Below are positions 1 through 12,900 of a stretch of 64,000 nucleotides of DNA, piece by piece. The position numbers were made by a program, and so were the translations under genes. Below the pieces are notes generated by a model that saw nothing but the letters and a program-made list of their open reading frames with translations, had not been told where the DNA came from and did not search any database. Source of the DNA: Adiantum capillus-veneris (lineage: Eukaryota; Streptophyta; Polypodiopsida; Polypodiales; Pteridaceae); assembly GCA_014529385.2 (NCBI GenBank), contig CM043968.1:124579518-124643517 (forward strand), in the 5' to 3' direction. Positions within the stretch are counted from its first letter, which is position 1; each line of letters starts with the position of its first letter.

Positions 1-1076
1 TGAAAGGGTGCATACTGTTTTGCATTATACCAACCGAGTGAGCAGCTGCAACGCCATCAATCAAAGGGTGACAGATTGCTGGCATCTTCTCACTCACTAC
101 CTTGATCCGTGGAGTTTATATCTTTGGTAAGCATTGTTTTGTTGGTGGCAATGATCTTCGGCCGTGTTGTAGCCTGTGCATGTGGCATCTGAACGCTCCG
201 TGGGCAAATGGCAAGCGGCACATCATGTCCCCCACGGTGCCCCCATTATAGTATGGAAAGATTGTGATTGAGGGAGCTTTGGTGGTAAAGCCAATGCATC
301 TTACAATGGAGGGGTGAAGTGTTTGCATTCCTTGCTCTGTCTGAAAGCTATCAAATTTTGCCTCACTCCCTCCCTTGTAGCATTTTCCCACATATGTAAT
401 GTGCTATGGAAAGAAAGAAATGCCTTTAATGGTGTATAATGTGCACACACCAAAAGAGCCTGCTCCAAAACTTGCACCTCTACCAGGCCTCGTTGGAAAT
501 GCCAATCAAATGAGCGCACTTGGTATTCAATGTCGTGCGCATAATTGTGTCGTGCCACTCGCATCTGATCGACTGCCCACAGTCGCTTGCGCATCTTGGG
601 CCATCTTCAATCTCTTGGGTAAGGAAACTTGGTCTTGAGATTTCACCCAACTCATCTTGACCTTCTGTTCCTCCCATAATTTGTCACAGTGTTCTAATTT
701 TTCCATATCGCAGGTGGGAGGGATATCTTCCTTTAAGTCTCTGCAAACAAACTTTCATATTGCCCAACACGGCCCTAACCTTGTGGTGGGGCTCAAATTC
801 TCAAATCCTTGCTGGAATCAGCTACTCATATTGGCCTTCACCTCACAGCTTACCCTTTGTGTTCTCCCATGTAGTGCCAGTGAGGTCTTTAATGAAGACA
901 TCACTTTCATTAATCTGATGTATGCGACCATCTGTACATGATATATTGCCAAAATACATTCTTTTTTAATGGCGTACATAATAATTTTCTTTTGATCTGG
1001 TGTCATTTTAGCACTGGACAATAAAAAACAACATATCAAATACAATTTCATGGGTGCACACTGCACTAACACTCTC
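1..1076. other. No gene recognised
   Basis: Short open frames occur on both strands but none shows a recognisable domain, a consistent codon pattern or splice structure. I see no RNA gene and no mobile-element landmark here. It is best read as intergenic sequence downstream of UMPS. Confidence 0.5.
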
Positions 1077-1535
1077 ACACTAGTTCACACAAACCATACC
1101 ATGACTTGGAAACTTTAACAAATGTGCACGATTATATTAATACACATTGGAAACAATTTTCACTTTAAAATACACTATTTACTCGTGTAAAATGCAAAGC
1201 AAACAAGTAGTTTTTAAGATCTTCATCCATACAATACAAGTTAAAAAGTGAAACATTTCTTCATCCATACAATACAAGTTAAAAACCTAAAACATTTCTT
1301 ATTGTGAATTTATTACTTATATTTTTCACTGTGCACTTGTACACTAGTTCAAACAAATCATACACCGACTTAAAGACTTCAAAAATTGTGCAAGATTATA
1401 TTTATTCACGTTGATAATCATTTTGACTTTAAAATGGTATGTTTACTCGTGTAAAATGCAATAAAAATAAGTAACTCCCAATAAAATGGTATGTTTACTC
1501 GTGTAAAATGCAATAAAAATAAGTAACTCCTAATA
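1077..1535. repeat. Nested direct repeats in AT-rich DNA
   Basis: Three layers of direct repeat are visible. A diverged unit beginning ACACTAGTTC at 1077 recurs at 1341 (period about 264 bp), each copy running on to ACTCGTGTAAAATGCAA. Inside the first unit, CTTCATCCATACAATACAAG occurs twice (about 1222 and 1259). At the end of the second unit a roughly 48-bp block containing GGTATGTTTACTCGTG is duplicated (about 1436 and 1486). No coding potential is seen. This could be a decayed tandem repeat or the edge of a non-autonomous element. Confidence 0.7.
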
Positions 1536-2564
1536 AAATTGTCCAGATCTAACAGAACATGTTAAAAACCCAAAATAATTCAAAATTTTTCAATAGAACA
1601 TAAGACCTAAGTTTATATTTTGCACGTTATCACGATTCACTTTTTTAAAAAATACCTTTTAGAAGATACATGCATTATGATGTACATATTGCCACTTTTA
1701 TTTTAGCTCCTTTTAAAACATTGACTTTACAAACCAATCATAAATTGCAAAGAACATCTTGCTCTTTAAAAAGATAAAAATGAATATTTAACATGCAAAT
1801 TGCGTGCATATACTTTTTTACATAGAATTTATGTAAATGTAGCATTTAAATTAGCAATGATGATTGATAAATAAAGCATTCTTTTTAATATGATTAGCTA
1901 ATATATATTTTCATAAAAACACTTAAGAAAACAACAATATCCAACAATTCAAACATTTGTATATGAAATACTCTTCACGATCACGTTAGCGTCAAGTATT
2001 TTATACACTTAATACTTAAAAAAATGAATTGCATATGCACATAATAATTATATGGCGTTTGCACGGCCGAATAAACGACCTAAATGCCACATTTATGCAG
2101 AAACAGATGCTTCTAACAAAGGACACTCAATTAGCCGCGTTACGGATCGAGTGCCACATGAATCTAAAAATAATGGCTTGCATACGAGCATCATATAGCT
2201 GCATTACCGATTGATGTCCATATGTTTTTTTAGAAAGGGAAGGGAAGTTGACTCACCATAAGGATACTAGAATTGCCGCATTTCCAATGTAGTACCCAGA
2301 CAGTGAGCCAATACTTACCACAATGACACCATATTCCCCGCGTCACCGAGGTGATGCCCCTACGGTAAGCATTGTTCCGTAGAACAGCTTATGCATACAC
2401 TTGCAATACGACAAAAGTCATGCTACCACAGAACGCGTACACACACACACAACACATACCCGGATTGTGTAGTCAGGTATTCTGCTCTACTGTCGTGCAC
2501 TGCGACGCAGAGCACGCTCCCACACGACTCCCTCTCTCCTCTCGACATACTTGCGAAGGCGATC

Positions 2565-2565
<1 letters not shown>
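1536..2565. other. No gene recognised, AT-rich
   Basis: AT-rich sequence with no convincing open frame. The short frames near 2030-2210 and 2390-2560 have no recognisable domain, and the latter only run into the adjacent dinucleotide repeat. Confidence 0.5.

Positions 2566-2655
<90 letters not shown>
2566..2655. repeat. (TC)45 microsatellite
   Basis: An uninterrupted 90-bp TC dinucleotide run. Apparent Ser-Leu or Arg-Glu repeat proteins read through it are artefacts. It is the longest of six GA/CT tracts in the window. Confidence 0.97.
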
Positions 2656-2658
<3 letters not shown>

Positions 2659-3232
2659 ATGGCTCAAGAAATAACACCAAGCCGGCCCGATCGGGGCCCT
2701 TTATATATTATTTTGCAGCCTTGTCGGGCTTCTTGTTTTTCTCGATGGGGCCGCAAGGAAAAACCAGAAGCCCGACAGGAATTTTGTGGGTTTCCAGTTG
2801 CTCTTAACCGGCTTGTTTGTGATCATGTTAGGTGTGATTAAGTAAATGTGTCAATAAGACCTTGTGATCACACAATTTTTTTGGTAATTACGTAAATATT
2901 AAATCCTTGAGATTCTCAGGTGTGAGAGTGGTGCCTACTACATAAAAACTTAATTTCCAATTTGATTATGAAAATTAGCTTGCCGCATTTTTTGTTATGC
3001 AGGTAGAGCAAACTGGAGGAGCTGGAGACTCAGAGCTCTGCCTAATCACACCAAGGAAAAAGTAGGTTGTGGGGCATGTATTGTTGAGTAAATATTCACA
3101 AAAAATATGACAAGATTCCTCAAGATGCATGATTGCTAACTTTCAGCTTTTTTTTTCCAAGAAAGAAGTTCAGATTAATTGTGAAGGACATGATTGACTT
3201 TGCTACAAGTCTCGAAAAATAAATATTGGATG
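2656..3232. other. No gene recognised
   Basis: Unassigned sequence between the TC repeat and the candidate solo LTR. No domain, RNA gene or terminal repeat was recognised. Confidence 0.45.
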
Positions 3233-4192
3233 TGTTGAGGCGGTCCGGGGCGGGCAACAAGAAGAGCGGCCTCTAAACACCCTTCGAGGCTCCCGTGCTG
3301 CTCAATTGGAGCTGGGGGCAAGCACAATCAGAGACAACGACAACCCAAAGCCAGAAACCAAACAAGAAAAGGGGCACCACCTAGTTGTAGATGCGAACTA
3401 GGACGCACGTGATATCTCCTTGTACTCAAACGCACAAAGAGAGGGGAATGCAAGATAGCCACACACACCAAACACAAAAATTCACCACGCCAGAGAGAGG
3501 TAAAGCGCACAAATCAACTTGAGCAACTCAGTCTTAGCCTTAAAGACTAGATGCACACAAAGCTTGATGAGAAATAGAGAGACAACACAAAACTTGACCT
3601 TGTTGCCAATACACAAATTGTCTTAGGGTCACGGGAGCCCTCTCACCGAGCACCCTCTTACAATTTACCTTTTAGTCAAACAATTCAACAAGCCCTCAAA
3701 CCACCAAGCATGAAATGGCACAACAAACTTCAAGGACAATATACCTTCAACCACCCGATGAGCCAACTTATCAAGTCAATTTGGAGAGAAGAGTCGTAGT
3801 TGCAGCATACAATTGCACCCAAAACTATGAATCTTATTTATGGACAAGAGTAGGCTACAAGTGTGATTGCAGAGTATAGTATCACTCCACTCCTCTAGAT
3901 GGCATAACTAACTTCAAGCTTCTCCATGCACCTATGTGTAGTGATGAAATAGAGCACTCACAATGCACACACTCTACAAAACTAGGCTTGAAGAGTGGTG
4001 TGTTATGTGTTGAGAGTGGTGTGGTGTAGTGTGATCATATGATGATTTACAAGGGAGAGAAGGGCTCTATTTATAGGTTTTAGAAGCCCCGATTAGGATT
4101 AGGCCTAATCAAGTTTATTTGAAGGAATAAAAGATTATGCATATTTTTATTTTTTTTAATGAGGGTGGGTCTCTCTTTTCCTTTGAGTCACA
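3233..4192 (-). mobile_element. Candidate solo LTR, minus orientation
   Basis: Read on the minus strand the block starts TGTGACTC and ends CCTCAACA, the TGT...ACA form typical of plant LTRs. It is flanked on both sides by TGGATG (3227-3232 and 4193-4198), a possible 6-bp target-site duplication. A TATA box, TATAAATAG, lies on the minus strand at 4067-4075, placed like an LTR promoter. No coding domain and no partner LTR are in the window. The 6-bp repeat could be chance, so the call is moderate. Confidence 0.45.
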
Positions 4193-7100
4193 TGGATGTG
4201 GGCTCAAGGGAAGAGAATTATTGAGGATGATAGGAGAGAGGATTGAGTGAATAATTTGGGAGTGCCTACTCTAGTAGAGGGTGCATTTTACAATAAGGTT
4301 AGTGGTTAGTAGTTAGTAATTATCACTAAAAAATAGTTACAAAATCATTCACCAAATGGTGAGATATATGATGAGAAAAGTTAGAGAAGGGATGATCTTG
4401 TAAAGAGAGGTTGAAGCTTTGGAGAAGTTGACATTCACCTCTTTACAGCACCGGAAGAAGAAGTAGTCAGCATGGCGAAGTAGCGCGTGTCGATGAAGCT
4501 ATGTTATCTTCAAACCTTGGAAAATTCATGATAAAAGCCTTCATTTGCAGAGGTTATCCTTGGATTTTTTCTGATTTTTTGAAGTTCTTTACAAAGCTGA
4601 AGAGAGTATGGTAATATGGACATATATGTAGAGAGAAAGGGGGACACATAGGGTGTAGAAATGGAGGACGAAGGCTATGGAGGTGTGAGAGAAGTGGAAA
4701 TGGTGAAGAGGGTGAATTAGGACATGGGAGTTGCAGGTTTGGGAGTGGGAAGGAGAGGGAGGAGTGTGTGTGAAAGAGGAAAATGATAAAGTGGAAGAGG
4801 GAGTGTGGCTGCATAACATGGGAAAACTGGGGTCCACCAATAAAATCATAGCTCACAGCTCGTAGCTCAAAAAAAATGAAACAATTTGAGGTGAAAGTTC
4901 AGCTCACGAGCTACAACTTTTGTTTGTATCACCTTTACAAATTCGGGGAGCATGTGATCTTTAAAAATTCAGCAAAACCGACTGTTTTTTCCACTACACA
5001 AAATCCTTGTGAGGTCCTTCTTTGGATGATTCTTTTGAATACCTCCAAGAGTGAGCTCCCCATGGTGCATGCATGCATTCCACATACCCTTGACCTTATT
5101 TGGTAGGTCTATAATTGAAGATATTGTTGAGATCATGATATAAGTGAATAGTACAACTAAGAAAATCAAATATTTAGGGGTCTAAAAAAATATGTACATG
5201 TCAAATATAAATAATATAGGTTGGGAAAAAAATATAAAGGGGTCAAAATAAATCTCTCTCATTATAAGTCTACCATAAAAAGATGAATATTTTTGGTGGT
5301 TTAATTTATGAGAGTAATAGAGAATAGATGTAGGAAGGAAAAAATCACAATAGTGAAAACATATACACATAAATAGAACTAGTTTTTTTGGATTTTTGTT
5401 GGGATGGAGTTACACCAAAAATAAGAGAAGCTTGCATGAAATTATTTTTATATGGAATAAAGAGTATGCAAAATGGTAAGAAAAAATATGGTAATGGTGA
5501 GTCAATGTACATAGCATAAATAACACACCATAGGTAAAAATATTTAAATAAATACCAAAATAATTATGAAAAATCCTTTTATTTAGGCCCTATATACAAT
5601 GAAATATTTACACACAAATGGGCCATAATATACTTATTTTTATTTTTTTTGGCTCAACTAGCTCAGTGACTAGATAATTAAGGGTTTTTAAGAAGATATG
5701 GGAAAAGTCCCCTAACTCACACACACCTATATACAGTGAAATGGTAGGGATAGCCACAGTGTTTGAATGATTTTGGTAGGGTGGGTTAACTCACTATGGC
5801 AATTACGGAGAGCCGAAAAACAGCTATCAGTGTCAAACTTGCCAATAGTGACGTACTCATCATCTGGTGGATCTCTCCTAAAAAGTAGTTGTAAACCTTT
5901 GTATGAGATAGAATGGGGCTTAAACTACATGATTTTTTTTCATATTTTATTTTTGAGAACTCTCAAAATGCTAAAAAAGTGTGATCTTTGAGATTTTTCA
6001 GATAGTAATGGTGGTATTTAAATTGCACATTTCAATTCAGATAAGACAAAGGAAGACACAAGGAATGCCTCGTTGAGCATTGTTGAGCCACATAATGTTG
6101 TGAAATGCCCTTTTCCATTTTATGACGGGGTACTAGTTGAATTTGCGGCGAATGCATCAATTTGATTGAAAGTTACATATGGAGACAGAGATATATTCCA
6201 TTTCTCCATCCTTATATTATAGAACGTAGATGGTCTCACTTTCATGTGCAATGTTTATTTTTCATTAAATTCGAGAGAGGTGGACATCACATGCATGACT
6301 TCCTAGTAACTTGGCATGCACATCTTTCATATCAGTCCTCATGGTCCAACACATTTAGTGGCCATGATGCATGATACAATGTCAAGTGTGGAGCAACCAA
6401 AATGAGAATGTATGAGCAACCACTCTAAGTGCACTTGACACCAACAAACAAGATGGGAGGTATAGGCACATGATGATGAGGAGGACGCAAATGAGTTTCT
6501 AGATACAAAGCAAGATGTTGTCATTGTGGATGATGTCTGGTATATCACTTGAAGTTGCACCCACTCCTCCCTTGATCCTCCATTGGTGAAGTCAACACTG
6601 TAATAGTTCAACAATGAATTTGATTAGAAGATATTGTGTCTGAATCTCACTCGCACGTCATCCTCACTCACCGAAGGGCAGTAATATCTCTTCTTGAGGG
6701 AGGTTCTATTTGCTAAGTTGCACCTTCATCTAGCAGTTTGCAACATGTACGAGCAATCACATTGCATACACCTCCACTTGTTGGTTCCACTAGGAATGTT
6801 GGATTCATCAAAACTAGTGACGATGACAAATCTAAATTACCCCAAGTTCTTGGCAGGACTATATTAAGATCTCAACGACCATTCCATCATGTTTAAGGAG
6901 ATGTACTATCTCAAAAACGTGTTAGCCAATGTGAATGCAGTGACATTTGTAGAGAATTTTTACACAAAAGAAACTTTCACAACCACAATGACGAATACAA
7001 TAGAAGCTTCGGTGTTGTAGTACATAGGGTTGAACACGTATGAGAATTAAAAAGGACTTTCTACATGCATTGTGGATGCAACCAACAGCTTCACACATCT

Positions 7101-8125
7101 TGAATACCTTTTTTTTGCTATGTGTAGATGGAAGAAGTACCTCAACATGATGAATACCTTGATATTTTTCAAAAAATGCACCATAATATTTCAAGGTTTA
7201 GAGTGCATATGCATTTTCATTGCTAACATGTGTTTTTTTTTGCTATATGCAAATGGAAGAAGTACCTCAATAGAATCAAAATGCTCATCATGATCCCTAT
7301 CTCAACCATGAACTAGCAGAAAAAATCTATAGATAGGAGGACATTTGGGTTGCTAAAGGGGAACTAAGAGGTTTGGCAAGGTCCAAGAGGACAAGTCAGA
7401 CCACGATAGAGAGCCGCCGAGCTGCAAGCAATGCAAAGAGTTGTACACAAACCATTTTGTGTGGCACACACTTTTCAAGCCCACTAGAAGCACGAGGGGG
7501 TCCCCTCTTTTGAAGATATCTAACTTAAAGATTTTGGTGAAGCATATGCAGCCAGATTTTTACAAATGTACAAGAAAAACCAAACAATAGTCAGATAGCC
7601 ATTTACTTTATGCAACAATGCTAATGTTATTACATTTTTGGGATGCAAAGTAGATTGGAATTATTCTCCTAGCATGGGAGGGGTGGGCAAGAGATTTTCA
7701 ACAGAATGAGTTAACACTCAAGAGGCAAATCAAGGAGAGCCTTTGCGCAAAAAGGGCTTTACGTATCTCCCCGAGGAGATAACAATCCTTGAGCAATTGG
7801 CAACTGAAGATGTAGATTTGGCCAGCCAAGGAGAGATTACACAATCATTGTGTGCTTGTTGTGAGGCACTAGAAGCTGAGAATGCTAGATTGAAGCACAA
7901 ACTAGCAAGATACAAGGCAAAATTTGGTCTCTTGTGAAAGAGGATATATTGAAAGAATATTTGAGCGGCTCCATGGGAACACATGAGTTTCATCTATCAG
8001 ATATCATGGGAGATTATGCCCAAGACTTAAACTAGATCTTTTTAAATTAAAGGCCTCTTTTTGTAATAGCTCCTTTTTGTAAAAGGCCGCTCTTTGTAAT
8101 AACCAAACCAATGAGATTTTTGTGA
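4193..8125. other. AT-rich region without recognisable gene
   Basis: About 3.9 kb with no supported gene. Near 7100 and 7235 a segment containing ATGGAAGAAGTACCTCAA after a T-run is repeated (diverged, about 125-130 bp apart). A 64-codon frame at 7743-7937 on the plus strand has a Leu/Ala/Glu-rich end (motif LEAENARLKHKLARYKAKF) that could form a short coiled coil. I do not recognise it. It lies just upstream of a copia 3' fragment and may be part of that element. The rest shows no domain or RNA gene. Confidence 0.4.
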
Positions 8126-8224
8126 CACGCATACAAGCTTGTAGATCTTTTCACAAAGGCATTGTCTTGTGAGAACTTCAAAGCTTTTCACAAAGCTTTG
8201 GGCTTACTCCCCTTTGTCGACTGA
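8126..8224 (+). pseudogene. Copia pol C-terminus (RNase H tail)
   Basis: Thirty-two codons plus a TGA stop read through to LVDLFTKALSCENF and LGLLPFVD. This is the conserved end of copia RNase H (family pattern ...VADIFTKPL...LGL). Nothing upstream continues the domain in frame. In the related minus-strand element at 9.6-14 kb this same tail has been lost by an internal deletion, so this fragment shows what the family's C-terminus looks like. Confidence 0.75.
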
Positions 8225-8532
8225 TCATGTCCTCGGGGCATGGCACTTCCCTATACTCTATGTGCCAACTCTCGTTCACCACATCACTCCCAGAGGGGAT
8301 TTTCTACCATATACATGTGGTAGTGATGTGTGTGAACGCACTTAGGACTGCCGGGGCATTTTTTCCCTCACTAGGAGGTTTTTCCGCCCGTGCATTGTAT
8401 ATATATGTCCATCATTCTAGGGCTATCTATCTTTTCCATTGCACACTAAGTAATACACTCTCTGTTGTGTGCCTTGAGCTTCCTTCATCTTCTCCAAGAT
8501 GTGTGTGTTTCTCTAGAACCCTAATTCCAACA
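8126..8532 (+). mobile_element. Copia 3' fragment: pol tail plus LTR
   Basis: The block holds the last codons of a copia polyprotein followed by an LTR of about 231 bp (8302-8532) ending CCAACA. The sequence from the stop codon through the LTR matches, in the opposite orientation, the 3' end of the copia element at 9602-14040. This includes the stretch ACTCTCGTTCACC and the LTR ends. The LTR start has decayed to TTCTACC where the relative has TGTTACC. No 5' LTR or body was found upstream, so this is a truncated relic in inverted orientation to its neighbour about 1.07 kb away. Confidence 0.75.
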
Positions 8533-8759
8533 AATGAGTTAAACACAAGCTAAAGATCTCAATCCATACATGGCTGCAAATTTCTTGCTCCAAATCCTAG
8601 TGTAAGCACATCCCAATGCACTCAATGTGTGTGCAACCAAGGGATAACCTTCGACTGAATACTTTCTCTATAAGCACTCTGAATGGCTATAAATCAGCTC
8701 TGAATAGTGCACAAAGCACTCATGATTCTCTCTTGTCACCAACCAGTTGGCTCTGATAC

Positions 8760-8793
<34 letters not shown>

Positions 8794-9596
8794 ACATGAC
8801 ACATAGATATGGTGAGGAAGATCCATCCCACTTCTTCACAATAACACACAATAGCGCATTAGTTTGTGTGTGGTTCATAGTTGTATGTTTATACAATTAA
8901 AGATCAACAAACATGAATTAGTGATGGGTGGTATGCATCCGGCCTACATGGTCAACAATCCAACAGAAATAGCCATTTAATTTTGTATTGATAGCTAGTT
9001 ATTGTGGATCTATATTTGACATGCCTCAAACTAACCATTTTTGGATTTAGGAATCCACAAGATAGACTAAGCTCAAAGAAACCTCCCTTGGAAACCATTT
9101 TGACCATAAAAATTTTGAAAACAATATAAAAATCAAAACTTAAAAGAAAGTTGGAGTGAAACTCCCCAAAAAGAGAAAAGCACCATATTGGATACTACAC
9201 AATAAATAATGCAAGGGAGAATAGCGTAAGAAGTGCAGTTCAAAGAAGTTTTAAATGGCACAATGCATTTGTGAACCACAATTGCAGTCTATGAGTTTGG
9301 CTAAAACCATATACAACACATAAAGCATGGAAATGGTGAAAGCTAGACAAGCAGCCTAATCACCTTGTTTGATTGAACTCTTTGAACTAACCATAAGAAT
9401 TGTGCATAGTAGGATAAAATTATTGATCTTGGTATGAAAGCCTTTAAAAACAGTGGGTGGAATTCCAAGCAGCTTGGGATTGGTGCAAGACAAATTTCCA
9501 CAATGCACCTTTGTGCTTCTCATTAAAAGAAAATTTGATTAGCCAAAGAATTTGACTTTGATGTTTCCATGTAACTAAATTCCCAAAATGAGTTTG
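8533..9596. other. No gene; spacer between inverted copia LTRs
   Basis: No coding frame with recognisable content. It contains a short GA microsatellite and AT-rich unique-looking sequence separating two oppositely oriented copies of the same copia LTR. Confidence 0.5.
8762..8792. repeat. (GA)15 microsatellite
   Basis: A 31-bp uninterrupted GA tract preceded by TCTGATACAT. Confidence 0.95.
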
Positions 9597-9601
9597 TCTT
9601 C

Positions 9602-9828
9602 TGTTGGAATTAGGGTTGCAAGGAAACGCACACAGCTTGGAGAAGACGAAGGAAACTCAAGGCACACAATAGAGAGTGTGTTACTTAGTGTGAAATCGAA
9701 AAATATATAGCCCTAGAGTGATCGGCGTATATACAATGCATGGGGGAAAAAACCTCCTAAAGAGGGAAAAAATGCCCCAGCGGTCCTAGTGTGTTCACAC
9801 ACATCACTACCACGTGTATATGGTAACA
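9602..9828 (-). repeat. 3' LTR of copia element 1
   Basis: A 227-bp LTR closely matching 13810-14040, with TG...CA ends. It differs from the 5' LTR by several substitutions and small indels in A/G runs, so the insertion is not very recent. Confidence 0.92.
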
Positions 9829-9840
9829 AATCCCCCCTGG
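9829..9840 (-). other. Polypurine tract of copia element 1
   Basis: On the minus strand CCAGGGGGGATT lies immediately before the 3' LTR, the expected place and composition for the plus-strand primer. Confidence 0.8.
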
Positions 9841-9929
9841 AGTGATGCGGTGAACGAGAGCTGGCACATGAGTAAAGGGAAGTGCCATGCCCTAAGGACA
9901 TGATCAGTCCACAAAGGGGAGTCTATAGG

Positions 9930-12900
9930 ATCACCAGGATCATAAAGACTCAATTTCAAACCTGTTTCCAAGGGAGTGGCAATACGTTTGCAAACCTCAA
10001 GTTCAAAAAATTTCTGACACAAGGCAATACCACATCAGACTACTTAAACTGTATACCCAAGTAATGATGCAACAACCCCAAATCTTTCATCTTGAAACTA
10101 GCATTCAAATCAGCCTTAAATTTAGCAATATGTCTCTCATTTGGTCCAGTAATCAGCAAATCATCGACATAAAGAACCACAATGAGAAATAAATCACCCT
10201 CATGCTTTACATACAATGTGCTTTCTGTTGGACTATTACGAAAGCCTTGTTTGACCAAATGAGTGTCAGCTTTCTCATACCAAGCACGAGGAGATTGCTT
10301 CAACCCATACAAAGCCTTCTTACATCTTCACACTTTGTCCTCTTGTCCTTTCTTAACAAAACCGCGAGGCTGCGTTACATGACCTTCCTCAAATATGTCA
10401 CCATTCAAGAAAGCAGTAACAATGTCTGATTGATGTACGTCCCAACCAAAATGAGCTGCCAATGCACATAGAAAACGCACAGTAGTCATATGACAAGTGG
10501 GAGCAAAAGTCTCTTCATAATCTATGCCTTTTTGTTGTGCATAACCCTTTGCAACAAGTCGAGCCTTATGGCGATTGATCTCACCATCCGACTTGCGTTT
10601 CAACTTGTAAACCCACTTCGTACCAATGGCGTTTTTGCTAGGAGGCAAATCTCATAAAATCCATGTATCATTGTTTATAAGTGAATCATATTCTGATTGC
10701 ATGGCAGCCATCCAATTTTTTGAATTTTGTGCCTCATCAAAAGACAGAGGTTCCTCAACATCATGTAAGCTAGACACAGCCAAAGCATAACAATCGGATG
10801 CATAAGATGCATGGCTAGAGCCTGAACGAGTACGGCTAGACAAAGGTGCATCCAATTTACTGTCACAGAATGTATGCACCAGCCATTTTGGCATACCTCT
10901 AGCCTGCTCATTTTCAGCCCTTTCCTCATCAAGTACATCATGTATATATGCATCAGTAATAGGAAGAACTATAACATTTTTTGAAACCCCCATAGGCTGT
11001 ACATTTGCCTCATTGGAATTTACATACGAACTTCCACCACTGAAAAGAGGCAGCAAAGTGCCATAAATGTCTTGTGAGCTTACATTATTGTCCCGAGTAC
11101 ATGATAGCAAGGGTTGTACAGAATCTTCTACAAACACTACATCTCGTGAAACTAGAATACACTTTGTTTGTGGATGATACAACCTGTAACCTTTGCTTTC
11201 AGCACTATAACCAACAAAAATACATTTGACAGCCTTATTGTCCAATTTTTTGCGCTATGTTTGTGGCACCAAAGCATATGTCAAACAGCCAAAAACATGC
11301 ATGTGCTCAATAGAAGGCTTTCTATCATGCCATGCTTCATATGGAGTAATAGACTGCAAAGCTTTTGTAGGACACCTGTTCCGTACATAAGTGGCACAAA
11401 TGATGGCCTCGAGCCAAAAAGAATGCGGTGAAGCTTGAATTTTGACCATACATCGTGCCGTTTTCATAAGTGACCCGTTTTTCCTCTCAGCAACACCATT
11501 TTGTTGAGGCGTATAAGGCACTGTACATTGGTGTTTTATCCCACAACTAGCCAAAAATGCATTAGATTCATGAGACATATATTCCCCCCCTCGATCGGAA
11601 CGGAGGGTGCCCCATAGTACATTTTGATACATTTTTAGCCATAGCCAAAAATTAATTGAAGCACATAAAAACTTTGGACTTCGTTGTAAGCGGAAATACC
11701 CATGCATGCCTGGAGTAATCATCAATGAAAGTCACAAAGTAAAGGTAATTGCCCAAGGATGGAGTTTGCATGGGCCCACAAACATTACTATGCACAAGCT
11801 GCAACCTTCATGTGGCCCTAACTGAACCATCCTCTGGAAACTTAGAACGCTGCATTTTATCCAAAATACAGGCTTCACAAACATGTTTGGCAGGTGATTC
11901 AACAGGCGGCAAAGAAGCAACCATATCAGATTTCTGTAAACTGGCAAAATTCAAATGACCAAACGTGCATGCCAATGTTTTGCATCTGAAATAGCCCTTG
12001 AATCTGCAACTGCATTTGCAAAATTTTGTCCACACTTGTCATACTAAGTGAACTTATACAGCCCACGGCACAAAAGGCCAGATGCAACAATTTCATCACC
12101 AAAACTGAGATCATGAACTGTACATCTGTCATCCACAAATTTGACTACAAGTCCAAGTCTAGTAAGTGCAGATACAAACAGAAGATTCTTCTTGATTCCA
12201 AGTATATAAAGTGCATCAACAAGTGTGAAAGAACCACCATTTGCAGCAATAAGCACAAGCTTTCCAACTCCCTGAACCGGATAAGAAGCATTGTTGGCAC
12301 AAGTGACTGATTTCCCATGAGCGACAGCAGACTCGAGAGAGGTGAACAATTCACGATGTGAGGTAATGTGCTTTGTAGCACCACTGTCGAAATACCACAC
12401 ATGTGAATCTGCAGCAACTGACATGTATGCAGGATGGGCAGCAGGATTGTAAGTGCACTCTACACTAAAAGCCCATTCTGCATCAACATCAGTATCACAA
12501 AAAGACTCAACAATGGCTGCATTTGTAGTGGAACCAGCATTTGAAGTGGAACCATCCTGTTTCTTCTTAGCCTCTTTGGCCTTCAACTTAGGACAGTGCT
12601 TGATCAGGTGATCATTAGCTTTACAGTAATGGCAATGCGTCTTCTTTTTGCCCTTATCACTAGAATTTCCATACGAATTGCTGCCAGCAAAAGCATCAGG
12701 AGCTGAATTTTTGTCACTCGCAGCAGAACCATAAGAAGTGGTTGCATTGCTATTACCACCCTTTCTTTGAGAAGCAATAAAATCCTGTTAAACTACACGC
12801 TGCCTAGTCTTGTTTTTTTTGGAAAGTGACTCTTGCAACAGCAATGTGCATAATGCATCAAACTTGACAACTTCAGGATTTCCTTGGGTTAGTCTCCAAG

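Noticed and set aside
2372-2841. Overlapping ORFs rich in Ser-Leu or Arg-Glu
   Set aside because: They are translations of the (TC)45 microsatellite and have no other coding evidence.
8227-8553. 108-codon ORF also seen inverted at 9713-9901
   Set aside because: It is LTR sequence of the copia family; the similarity is explained by the LTRs.
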